Shown piece after piece: positions 34,479 through 45,361 of a stretch of 64,000 bases of DNA. The stretch lies in assembly GCA_038501195.1 (NCBI GenBank), contig JBBPUQ010000010.1:3470001-3534000 (forward strand). The letters run 5' to 3'. The stretch is from Nemania diffusa (Eukaryota > Ascomycota > Sordariomycetes > Xylariales > Xylariaceae). Under the pieces are notes generated by a model, which saw only the letters and a list, made by a program, of their open reading frames with translations, did no database searches and was not told the origin of the DNA. Position numbers and translations under genes: made by a program. How positions within the stretch are numbered: the first letter of the stretch is position 1; every line of letters begins with the position of its first letter.

Positions 34479-35806
34479 AGCTCGGTACACATATTCACCC
34501 CATCAAAGTTTGGATAGGTCTGTTAATCTAGTCTTCACCTGGAATACAACACCTATGCCATTCTACTCCACTATTCTTGACAGAAACTTTTGGAAGTGCT
34601 ATTATGACTATACAAGTTTCTTTTTAACACTATCGCCAGCATTTTAATCTTAGGGTGGTATCTTCTCCGTGCATCGGCCATATGTCACGCTACTAAACCT
34701 TGTGCAGCAATAATACGTGTAAGTCAATTCTGGCACTGATAGCAAGGTGAAAGCTGTTACATCGGACGGCCACGCACTTGCCATGTGGTTCTAACGCATG
34801 CCTGGATTGCGGGACGGGAACGACAGGGATGGTGGATATGGATACGTGAGACCCCTGGCCCCCGGTTGCTTGAGCCATCTCACAATTATCCCACACATTA
34901 CAGCTCTCTAGATTACCTACCACTGTGCATCCCTAGGAGACCTAATTCTAGCGGACTATTATCTTTTCTTTCAGTGAAAAATATTTTTATCCGAGGCTTG
35001 GTTTTTTTCCCCGTTGGAACTTTAGCTAGCTGTGCTGACTTGGATAATTACTACTTTCGGAATTGTGCTACCACATAGGTTCATCGTCATTGGATGACGG
35101 CCCGGCCCGCGCTAGGGAGTGCTAGCTACCTGGGACAACTGCAGCGCAGCGATGGGGCTGAGCAGGAAACCTGCGTACAGAATACGCTTATGTTTGTGCT
35201 ATTTTTATCGGCGGACAATACTTTAGAATACCTAATAATAATGAGACCAAAATTTTATAGGCTTCTCACGCTCTTTACATGTTGCAGCGTATGCATCCGT
35301 TTTGTGGAGGGGTAACAATATGATATAGGTACACTAAGAGGTGGGTGACCTAACTAGACACCTCCCTAAAGCACCAATATTTAGCAGGCACTTGCGTATT
35401 TTGTCGGCAGCGTCATGCGTACAGAGTGACGTCGTTAAATTCCAAAGCCCACAGCCGACTAAGCTACTCGCTTGCATGCTTGGTCACCAAGGATTCAAGG
35501 ACAGGTAGGCCCAATGCGCTATGGCCCTGAAGGGAAAGCGCATGTCGAATGTTGAACTCCCTATTCAGAAGCACCTGTAGGCTGTAGGAATAGCGCAGGA
35601 TGATAACATTCAGTCCACAACAACATCCCACCTCGACCTCTCTCTAATGAACTACAATATTCAACATCATCACTTGGTCAGTTTCTACTCGAATAGCAAG
35701 GCATCCGTTATTAGAGCGCTATAAATCTTGCTCTTAAAATTCCCTAGTACATTGAAAACTACGCTTTTTGCTTCTACACCCAGTGGGTTCTCAAGTTCTT
35801 TAGACG
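34479..35806. other. Intergenic, no gene seen
   Basis: 1.3 kb between same-strand genes; short unrelated frames only. A TATAAAT box lies at 35720-35726, about 85 bp before the next start. Confidence 0.5.
35720..35726 (+). promoter_or_regulatory. TATA-like box of the methyltransferase-like gene
   Basis: TATAAAT about 80 nt upstream of ATG 35807, a usual fungal distance. Confidence 0.45.
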
Positions 35807-36745
35807 ATGCTACTGCCGGTAGATGAGAATGGGACATCTCAGGACACTAAGGCCGACCTGCCCCAAAAGCGGCCTAAGCAACCTTCTGATTGTCAAGATG
35901 TAAACAAGAGGCTGAAATCGGAGCCGGTCGATCTCACGGTACCGGCAGTATCCCAATACGACCCCAGCACAGAGTTTGATAAGAGCCAAGAAGATCGGGC
36001 GGTAACCAGACCCAGAATTGAAGGAAATTTTCAAGAGAATTATAAGACCAGACGGGACGTTCCAGAATGGCTATACAAACCAGGGTCCCGCCCAGAATCG
36101 AACGCCTCAATCTCGAGTTGGAATTCAACGATAAGCCTAGAAACCCCTCCACGACGCTCCGTTCCTAATCAACGAGCAACCATTTCTATGGGGAATCCAC
36201 ACCTCAGCGAATACGCCTTTTACTACATGAAATTGATGTCATTTGAGGCAACTCAGCACCTCAAGGGCTACTGGGAAAAATACTTGCCGATGGAGGGCCG
36301 CGTGCTTGATTTCTACAGCTCAGGCGACACCTATTACCCAACGTCATCCCAGCTAGCGTTTCAGACCCGAAAACTTAAAATATCTATGTGTGGTCCATAC
36401 CTAACACTCATGAACCACACCACGTGGGCCAACGATATGATTATTATCATGGACCCCAACGAAGTCCCGGTGAATATGTCTCCCATCTACGCCATGGTAC
36501 CGGGATTCGATTCTCCCACTCTGGGGTTTGACGCCGTCACGAACATTCTCAGTGCACATTGTCTTCGATTTCCACGCCTGGTCTTCGGCGCGCTCTGGCG
36601 TATAACGAAGGAGGGAGGCTACATTCACCTCGTTATCAACGAGATGAATGACCTGGATTCGGACTTGGCTATACATGTGGACCTACGAGGGAACAGGGAG
36701 ACGAGAGTATCGATCCTGAGCTACTTCCTACATCTCGCTGGCTAG
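35807..36745 (+). CDS. Methyltransferase-like protein, apparently truncated by an in-frame TAG
   Basis: 312 aa to the first stop. The first 130 residues are polar and disordered. From about residue 135 the sequence resembles the fungal class-I methyltransferase-like group in which motif I reads RVLDLMSSW..HLP: here LKGYWEKYLPMEGRVLDFYSSGDTYYP, then LGFDAVTNILSAHCLRFPRLVF and WRITKEGGYIHLVI. The glycine-rich SAM motif is weak, so activity is doubtful. After TAG (36743-36745) the same frame continues for 49 codons (EDLKVVHLCGPGENFRVSRE ...), then a GT-AG intron (36894-36969) would lead to a TAA at 36972. The family usually has an aromatic residue plus ED at this point, so TGG to TAG is the simplest explanation. 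Family call moderate. Confidence 0.5.
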   Translation: MLLPVDENGTSQDTKADLPQKRPKQPSDCQDVNKRLKSEPVDLTVPAVSQYDPSTEFDKSQEDRAVTRPRIEGNFQENYKTRRDVPEWLYKPGSRPESNASISSWNSTISLETPPRRSVPNQRATISMGNPHLSEYAFYYMKLMSFEATQHLKGYWEKYLPMEGRVLDFYSSGDTYYPTSSQLAFQTRKLKISMCGPYLTLMNHTTWANDMIIIMDPNEVPVNMSPIYAMVPGFDSPTLGFDAVTNILSAHCLRFPRLVFGALWRITKEGGYIHLVINEMNDLDSDLAIHVDLRGNRETRVSILSYFLHLAG

Positions 36746-36974
36746 GAGGACCTCAAGGTTGTCCACTTGTGCGGCCCCGGTGAGAATTTCCGAGTCAGCC
36801 GCGAAACCATCTCCGTACTCAGGGGGAGAAAAATCCACACGGAGCACAACACACGCCCGATGGCCGAGGCATTCAAAGATCCGTACTATCATCGTGAGTA
36901 CCATCGACGCAACTCAATATAGCTCACGAAGCGCCGGCAATGAATACGCAATATGTTTCTGTCCTTTAGGTTAA

Positions 36975-37760
36975 ATATGGATAGAGTAGCGCTGCTTCAA
37001 AGTTCAGAAATCTTAATCCAAATGCGAATTGGTATGAGTCAATGTTCCACGTCTCGGCCAAGTGAATGGGACATTCTGTAGATCCTACACCCTAGTATTC
37101 ACCCATTTTTTTATCCTACACGTTTACCCAAAGTTTTAAGCTAAACTTACCCTCGCATTATGTAGGTATTAGTGAAAGTCTGTTGCGCCTGGCTGTACCC
37201 ACATGCAGCATGAATAAGCTCCACCGGCCTAAAATGATGTTTCATGCACGACAAGCGAAACGCACGTTTTCTGCGACCATGGCACAATAACTCACGTGGT
37301 ATACCGGATGCCCTGGTTTGGCTAGCTCTCTAGGTAGTGTTCGCTAGTCCCCTGTTGCGGGCTAAGATCGAGGGCCCGAGCCACGCCGGACCGCCTCAAT
37401 TATACGTACAGTATATAGACGTGCATGAAACACCAGAAATTAATACCAGAGGATTTTTGCCATATGGTTCTTGGTCCAGCGTATGGGAGTCAAAACCGGG
37501 GCGGGTTGCATGATGTAGGCTTACATAGAGTATCCCAGTCAAACATGGTCAGGGCCTCGTGCGCAGGTGGTGTATAAGATTAGGAGCGAAACTCAATTCA
37601 CCTACACTACCACTCAGTTTCCTCTGTGCTTGCGAACCAGGTATCCTGTAGCCTTCACATATCCATCCAATTCACCGCTCACACATCCGAAGCATAAACT
37701 GTAACTCATCCCATCGTTAAAGTCTATCACCCCCTTCCACGCGGCACTCCAAAAGCCAAA
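36975..37760. other. Intergenic, no gene seen
   Basis: 0.8 kb, AT-rich at first and then rising in GC towards the next gene. Confidence 0.5.
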
Positions 37761-38216
37761 ATGCCCAAAGACCATCCCCCCGAGCCCACCACGCAAACGC
37801 ACGCGCGGCGCAAGTCCAGCAGCACCATCGACCTCCTCATCGAGACGCGGCGGCGCGCCTCGTCCGAGCACGCGCGGGCGACGCGCGCCGAGAACGCGTA
37901 CCGCGCGCGCAAGAACGCCACGATCGCGCGGACCACGCTGCGCGAGACGCGCGGCCATTTCCGCGAGGGGTTCATGCATCTTGGCCTGGGGTTGAAGGGC
38001 GTGGTGGCGGTGGCCCGCGCGGCGCCGTACCTGGTGAGCGAGCGCAGGGAGGCGTGGAGGAGGAGGAGGGAGGGCGAGAGGAGGGCGAGGGCGGAGGAGA
38101 TGAGGAGGCGGATTGAGAAGAGGCTTGCGAAGGGGTATGGGGAGGGTGGAGAAGAGGAGGGGAGTGAGAAGGGGAGGGATGAGGAGGGAAAGGGGGAGAG
38201 TGTTGGGGAGAAGTGA
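37761..38216 (+). CDS. Small basic hypothetical protein
   Basis: Single exon, 151 aa. Arg/Lys/Glu-rich and predicted to be mostly helical: long segments such as IETRRRASSEHARATRAEN and SERREAWRRRREGERRARAE look like charged single helices, with one more hydrophobic stretch between (HLGLGLKGVVAVARAAPYLV). The C-terminus is Glu/Gly/Lys-rich. The frame coincides exactly with a sharp GC rise and strong G/C third-position preference, which supports a real gene. I do not recognise a family. Confidence 0.5.
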   Translation: MPKDHPPEPTTQTHARRKSSSTIDLLIETRRRASSEHARATRAENAYRARKNATIARTTLRETRGHFREGFMHLGLGLKGVVAVARAAPYLVSERREAWRRRREGERRARAEEMRRRIEKRLAKGYGEGGEEEGSEKGRDEEGKGESVGEK

Positions 38217-41200
38217 TGGGGTGTGGTGAGGTGTGGATTTGGGTTCTGCCTTGCAAAGTACCTTTCGTATTGTCTTCGGTATGTTCTATTTCTTGCTTTG
38301 TTTCGTTTCGTCTTTTACATCTCGTTGTTGATCGTTTCTGGCTCGGATGTTGGACTGACTTATGATAGACTGACATTCCGGTTTCATTTGTCTTGGTGTT
38401 TTAGCATTCTGGTTTCTTCAATCCTGGTACCGGTTAGTAATTGTAATACATCTTAATGGGTTACGGGTATGGATGAAGGAACGACTGGAGGCATTTGGTG
38501 GTGGTGTTCATCTCGGACCTGGAGTATCGCCAAGAATATACTCCGTTACAGACAAAATGTATCATTAGGGATATGGAACTGAAGAGACCGGTCTAGGTGC
38601 TCTTTTCAGTTAGCATGTATCTGATCTACAGTAATTAACGATTAGAATCAACTTGCTGGAAATAGATACTACTTACCTTAATGCTGGTATGTGGTTGAAG
38701 TCCGGTGGGGATAGTACTGAGTTGAGCATGGAGTTGGGAAAGCCTCAATTCTAAACACCAAATGTCGAACATCACGATAGTGCTAATAGGCAAATACAAG
38801 GCACATACAGGAACGCAGATTATCTACGTGTAGGTAGGTGTCGTAAGCTAAAGGGAGTACTTGGGTACCTGAGAAAGGTACGTAGGTACCCCGTCTAATA
38901 CAGACATCTAGTACACTGCCGGCGATGCCATCAGTTGCCCGGCTTAACTGCGGGAATTACTGATAGGTTGCCTGGGGGTTATAAGTTGGCTTAGGGTGAG
39001 GTTCTGTCACTAAGCCGACCCCGCAAAAAGGACGTATCCCTGGGTGACTCGATGGCTATGAAACAACTGCAAAGGTGTTCTCCGAATTGGAGCGGGAATG
39101 GGGGACCCGCAACTTGACATCTAGAGTTCACCGACCGTGTGGTTTTTCGTAAGACTCGGAACTTGTTCCTTGTCTAGCTTTTTTTTCTTTTTCTCTTACT
39201 ATTTCCCTCTATCTATAGAATTGCTTCATCTCAATTTTCATTGTGGTGGTGGCGCTCTCGGCCTTCTGTTTTGATGCTGTTCATATGCGGCGGCTGGGAT
39301 GTTGATTCCTTTTTGGAGTTTTTGTGACAATAGCCTCAATTATGATCTAACTTCCTGCGGGACCTGGGGTTCAATCCCAGGTGTGGTCTCTTCTCAACTC
39401 TCTTTTTTTATCCTTTCTTTTAGTTACATAGGTACCTTCTCTACGCCTTGCTGGTAAACACACGCATGCTCGCTTTTTCCCCCTTGTAGTTTCGTTCCAA
39501 TCTTTGTGATCCTACCTAATGCTTCAATTGTTTCAATTGTTCTAGTTTCCATTTGAAAATTTCAACTTAGGCTCTACGTACAATACCGAATGGCAACATA
39601 TCTAGCACTCATTGCAATTCTTTTAGTTTCCCTACAACTCCTTTACCGTGTCTCATCTGATATCTGGCCTTACCTAAATTCAGTCCTCTAGTATAGTGTA
39701 TCTTACTTGAATATCGTAGCTTCTATAATCTATCAATTCAAAAAACCTTCATTGTGTAACTAGTAGAGATGGTACCCTTGTGCCTAAGACGCCTGTTGCT
39801 TCAACTCTAGAGTAGTCGTCTTAATAAATGGGTGGCTTATGTAAGCCAATTTAGGTCCCGCCAAGATCCCCCCATGCCATCTGATGCTAGCCTGCTGCCA
39901 AGACACTCGACCGCCCCACACTGCGCATGGGGGCATTCTCCTTGACCCCGAAAATATCAACTATACTCACTACCTATCAAGACTAATTTATCAATTCAAT
40001 TTGAATTGCGTCAGTTAGAACTTACTACATCTGTTTGCGAGATGGGTAGATCTGGGCTATGAATAGGAGGGTTGGTACTTGTAGTTGCGATAATTGTGTT
40101 GTAACCTGTTAATAAACCTGGAAGATACGAGTCCCCGGGATTGCTGCCAATCAGTCAACTAAAACGTGCTGCGTATATAAGACTAGCTATTGAGACATAT
40201 CATATCCTCAAGGCGGAGCAGAGAATACCCTTACCTACTTGTAATGGGGATGACGTGCTGAGGAACCCTATCGTCGTCTATCACTAGATACCTCATATGA
40301 TCCGTAATAAGACTCCGCTTTTAACCCTGCCTGTATACACCGAATTCTAGGTATCATCGACACTCTATCTCTTACTTAGCGGCGGTCGCCTAGTGACCAT
40401 GATCGTCGGCGTATGCTTTAAGCCCTTGAATTCTATATAGCATAGTTCGTCAAGCTTCCTACACAGACGAGAGTTTGACTCTCCCTATAGGTACGTACGC
40501 TTAAAATCGGCCGACCAGCCTGTCTATCGTATCGTACACGCTATAACGTTAAATTGCCACGGAAGTATAACGCATAAGAACCCCATATCATTTAGCGCTA
40601 CAGAAGCTTTTTCTAGAATGAACTATATCCCGTACCCTAATACCGACTAGAACAGGTGGAATATCTGTAATGGTATGTTGCGAACGGCTAGACATATCCG
40701 TCGGGTATAGCTATAGTTAGAATCTCGGCCTCGCTGCAGAAGACATGGATGACTGACTAGTGTGCTTCCGAGCATACACACATATAGCCTCTCTTTAGGT
40801 TAGCAAGACAGTGTTAGAACGAGCCGTTGCTTCGTTGGCGGAAGATTATAGCAAAGAAAATCTCCTTCTCTTTGCCCGTACTAAAATCAAGATAGAGCGA
40901 GCGTCTCTTGGCTCGTGTTATCGGAGATAATTGCCTCCTCTGACGTCAGATTAGATGCATAGATGATTTGGATTTCTACCCGCACGCATGCACCAATGGT
41001 GGTGACAGGCATGCAGCGAAAAGAATGTGAAATATAGCTTAGAACTACACGGATAAGCCAATTGGTGAATGGGCATCTGAATTTAGGAGTTTACAAGCAT
41101 AACTTGACCCTGGTAGGCAGATCTACATACCTACACAATGCAAAATTGGGGTCTGGAGCGCGGTGCCATTTGTTGAGATATGAGTGTTTCGATGGCCAAC

Positions 41201-41743
41201 ATTTTGCTTAGGCGTATTTGTAAAATACGAGTAAAAAGGGGCTCGATAGAAGCTAGAACTAGGGAGATTTTTTCTGACCGACAATTTCTCTAGTCGATCG
41301 CGGGTTGGTTGATATGGGCAGACTAAAGTAGTGAATTTAGTTGTTGCTGAGATGGCATCAGGCGATTCGTAGCTGCTGTTGATTAGTAACTAGACGCCTT
41401 CACACTGCCATAAGTCAATAAAGCAATTTGAAACCCATAGACACCTTCATTTCACCACACGTCAAACCCATTTTCATTTATCATCTTTAAATTCGTGATT
41501 TGGTTCATTTTTCATTCCGTGCCTAGACGAATTGCGTGAACACAGGACCGGAGCCAGTAGCGACATATCCCCATCCCTATGATCCCCCTGCCTTTCCCTC
41601 GAATTGCGCGGAACGACAAAAGGTAAATGCGATGATCGAGTTTCCCTAACCCACACGCCGGATCTAGTTGCAAGTCCATGGAAGGATGATTGTTTGGTTT
41701 TGTTGGTGTATCAGAAATATGCAGACGATTGAAACAAGACAGT
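38217..41743. other. 3.5-kb gene-poor stretch
   Basis: No open frame with a recognisable domain. Contains GGTACC-type words near 38830-38900, a CT-rich tract near 39175-39220, and a short tRNA-T-arm-like hairpin near 39364-39383 that lacks the rest of a tRNA. Confidence 0.5.
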
Positions 41744-42970
41744 TTAGTATCCGAAGGACTCGAGAGCCTTGGTTGTCTTGCTGTCTACCTTGGCACTCTT
41801 CTTGGCTTCGCTTAGTTGGCGTTGAGCCAACTTCTTGCGCTCGTAGTAAGCGGCACCCTTTGCCTTGCGGCGCTCCTCTAGGCTAGGGTCATTGTTAGTG
41901 ATATTTTGTTGTTGTCGAAGAACAATGCATATTTCTAGACGCCAATGCGAGAATCGCATTGCGTTCATAGGATTGGGATATTTAACGTACCGAGCAACCA
42001 CATCCTGGTACTTCCATCCGACCTCGTGGCTCAGTCTACCGACAGTGCAGTACTTTCGACCAGGCTGTAGACGCAGGACTCGGAGAGCTTGGGGTACCAC
42101 CATCTTCTTTTGCTTATCGTACGGGGGAGGAACACCCTCGAAGACCTTTAGGCGCTCCAGAGCAGCAGCACCGCGGGCGGTCTTGTGGGGCATCATGCCA
42201 CGGACGGCCTTGTAGAAGATTCGTGACGGGGCGCGGAAGTGGAAGGGACCTAGTTTGCGTCAGAGAACTCATTCTCCCAAGCCTAGCGCGTTATATCGAC
42301 GGAACGCGAATCGGGACATTTGACATACCACCTCGGGTAGGGTTGAATCGGGTAGCCTTGCGCAGGTAGGCGTGGTACTTGACTATAATCCGAGAATCAG
42401 CTCTGGTTCCTACGCTCCAATTGTTGCCAAAATATCCCAAGCTCTTTGTCTGCCGGTTTCCCCGGAGAAATGGACCAGGCGACACGATATATTCCAACTA
42501 AGCCTCGAAACACGGATCGATGGAGGTGACGTACGCTTGGCACGGAAGAACTCGCCCGAGATGTTGAGTTCCTCGCATCGGACGATGACGATCTTCTGGC
42601 CGCTGAGGAGCTGCTTGGCGACTATAGAGGCAAGTCGGCCAAGGAGATGGCCTTTGCCATCAATGACGACCTAGACGAAGGAACGCAAATTAGTCCTTGT
42701 TCGAATCTTGATGCACCAGTGTACTCATGTATCCATCCACCAATTCCCCAACCTGGCGAATCCAGACCATTCATGGCTGTTTCGCTCATGCCTCCCTGGC
42801 AAGTGCATGGAGCAATGCATTGAAGACAACACACTCGCATAACCCCCAAGACGAGAGAACGAAGAAGCAGGCTGTCGCAAGCATGTATGTAGACGACCGG
42901 GGTAGGCAATAGCAGGATCCGAATTTAACGATAGGCAGTAATAACTTACAACAGACTCGAAGGACGACAT
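41744..42970 (-). CDS. RPL16: 60S ribosomal protein uL13 (Rpl16/L13a)
   Basis: Five exons: 42970-42950, 42670-42535, 42382-42329, 42249-41991, 41882-41744; 609 nt, 202 aa. The 21-nt first exon (MSSFESV) joins to [20 protein letters not shown]; then [50 protein letters not shown] and [18 protein letters not shown], all standard uL13 signatures. Length equals the yeast protein family (about 200 aa). Many introns with a large one after the first few codons are usual for ribosomal-protein genes. It is a structural component of the large subunit. Confidence 0.96.
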
Positions 42971-44029
42971 CTTTTCGGATCGTCACCGCGGGGAAACGGG
43001 AGGTGAACAGAAAGGAAAAGAAGGAGATGAAAGTAGGAGGAAGAATAGCTCGAGAGCGCAACCCGATAGTCTGCGTCCGGAGAGCTATTAAATTAATCCT
43101 CTGCTGTGGTCGTGTGTTAGTAAGGTCGTGATGTGGTGTTGTTCGTCGCTAGGCGGAGAAGAGAGATACCACCACTTGAAAATTATCGGGAACGCACAAT
43201 CCACAAGAGTGTGCCGCCGCCAGAAATACACTAGCCCCAGAGCGGAATGGTGGGGGTGCTCATAGAAGCGAGAGGGTTTTTTGTGGCCTTGCAATCTAGG
43301 GCTAAGCAAACCTAGCGGTGAAGGGCAGGAGCCACAGGTGGCTTGTCCTGCTATTCTACGCAGTACAGTGCAAAAAGGCATATTACGTGCCACTGGCTTA
43401 CTTAATGCTTGATCCAGGAGACAGACCGCGATCAACGTCGTCCCGCTACACATGTCTACCTACGCATACTTTACGTGCAGCTACTACCTAACCTGGATCT
43501 ATGCCGTACCCATCCCCACTGTAGGGGCTATTTGGCCATTGCATTATTGCCCTGGGTGACAGCTCGCTGCCCTCATTGATGCCTTGCTTGCCTGCATGTC
43601 TCGATTTACCCAAGCCACGCCCTAGTAGTTGCAAGCACAGTATGGGTTTATTTAGTCATTCTATCATCATCATGCAACTTATTCCAAGCCAGAGGCAATC
43701 TGCACGATGTACTGTATGTAACGTGTGTTGCTATATGAAGGTAAAGCGTCAGGCTGTACGATTGTGAGAGTGCGAAAGTCCAGTACGATCTGTCTGTGAG
43801 CGGGGTATGGTTCTAAACTCTTGTCTAAGCGTCTTCAAACTAATGTGAACGACTTCGCAAACACGCTTTCCAATGTACCTATAAACTGGTACCCTTGACC
43901 ACCCATATACACCATTGAAACCATTGAAACGTACTTGGCATCAGCTATGTTGGTGGGTCCAGATGAGGGCCCAATGTGACGTGAATCCTACTACTAATGG
44001 AATTATTAAAGGCGGTTGGGCTGGTAGCA
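42971..44029. promoter_or_regulatory. 5' region of RPL16
   Basis: About 1.06 kb between the RPL16 start and the stop of the BAG gene, both on the minus strand. No other gene recognised. Confidence 0.4.
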
Positions 44030-45361
44030 TCACCTATTCCGCTTGGCCCCGACGGGTAATAGGTCATCCATATCCTTCAACACGGCTTGTACATAATTCA
44101 CCAAGTCTTTTCTTCTTGCCCGGATATCGGGATCCCCTCCCGTGTCGACCTCGTCCAGTTTCAATAGCACATGTTGCATCACCGTCTCGCTGAGCTTCCG
44201 GTGCTCATCCTCCAACTTCTTGGCGTCTCTGGGTGGGTGACGCGAAAACTGGTCGCAGAGTGGGAGAAGTTGTTCATCAAAGTGAGATCTGATAACAGCC
44301 AGTTTTTCGATGGCTCCCGAGGGCACTGCAGGAGACGGTACCCGAGACGGATGCCTCGAGGGGTCGGGGCTTGTCCGGCTGCCCTCACCCTCGGCCTGGC
44401 CGGGCACTTCTAAACTGTTCGCCGTCTCCCTTGGTCCACGAATCTTGGGCTTTTTCTTGCCATTCTTATTCTTTCTCTTCTTTGGGGCCCGCGCGTCATC
44501 TCTAGGATCGGTGACGATGACTTCCTCGGCTGACCCGCTGCTCTCATCATCATCGGAGAGCATTCCCTCAGGTATCACTACCATCAATTCGCTATTGTTC
44601 TTCACGCCGTAGTCGCGAATAGGGATATCTTGCTCTTTAAGGTTCCTACCCTTATAGAGCATCTTGATCCGGTTCGCTCGGCGGCTACCCAAGTTCATCA
44701 AGAGCGCAGCACGCTCTCTCACGTCTCTCACGGTGAGCCTGCCATCGCCAATGGAGAAGGCAGGGAAATGTGCGGGATGCGTAGTGGATTTATGTTTGAT
44801 GACGATGACATCATCTTCTTCGACCTCGGCTCTGCGTGGCGCGCGGCGATCCTGCGGCTCGTAGGGTCGTTCGGTAAGCTGTAGTGAATTCTGCAAATCT
44901 TCGGATGTGATGTAGCTGTAATCGTCGTCGGTGACATGTGGGCCCTCCTGTTGCGAGGCAAAGGGCGATAGGCCATCGCGCGTATTTCGGGAGTACCAGG
45001 TCATGATGATTGGCAGTGCAATGGCAGCGGCACCTAGCACGGTCGAGTAGACGGCGGTGGGCGAGACACCTCTAGATTCAAGATATTCGTTGGACCCCGC
45101 GAATGAGTCAGATAAGTGGGCGAGAGTGCTAACAAGATAAGGTTGTAATGCGGGCGGTAGGAATGCGGTAATGTTCTGGAAGGCACCAGAAGTTGCCGAA
45201 ACAGCCTGACCGGAAGCCACCTTGACGAGAATTGGGTCGTCCTGGGAGTTCCAGGACACCCAGCCTACGTACTGAGATGTGCTCTTCTCACTGCAGGATG
45301 CAAAGTGGAGGGAGACACGGTCAGAGAGGGTCAGAGAGGGTCGCAGCGGCTACGGTAACAT
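44030..45361 (-). CDS. BAG-domain co-chaperone with ubiquitin-like domain and membrane helix
   Basis: The main exon 45290-44030 is continuous. Domains in order (counting from about base 45259): one hydrophobic helix at about 68-89 (TAVYSTVLGAAAIALPIIMTWY is split by no intron), a ubiquitin-like domain at about 170-235 (LTVRDVRERAALLMNLGSRR, IKMLYKGRNLKEQDIPIRDYG), a basic linker (KKRKNKNGKKKPKIRG), and a C-terminal BAG domain (IEKLAVIRSHFDEQLLPLCD ... LVNYVQAVLKDMDDLLP). BAG proteins release ADP from Hsp70; the layout matches fungal Bag1/Snl1-like proteins anchored to the ER or nuclear envelope. No ATG lies in frame before the helix, so the start must be in an upstream exon. My best guess is ATG 45361 with exon 45361-45354 and intron 45353-45291 (weak donor), giving 422 aa. 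Confidence 0.8.

Noticed and set aside
39364..39383. tRNA T-arm-like sequence (CCTGGGGTTCAATCCCAGG)
   Set aside because: The loop is GTTCAAT rather than TTCNANN with a proper stem, and I found no acceptor, D or anticodon arms in the preceding 75 bases.
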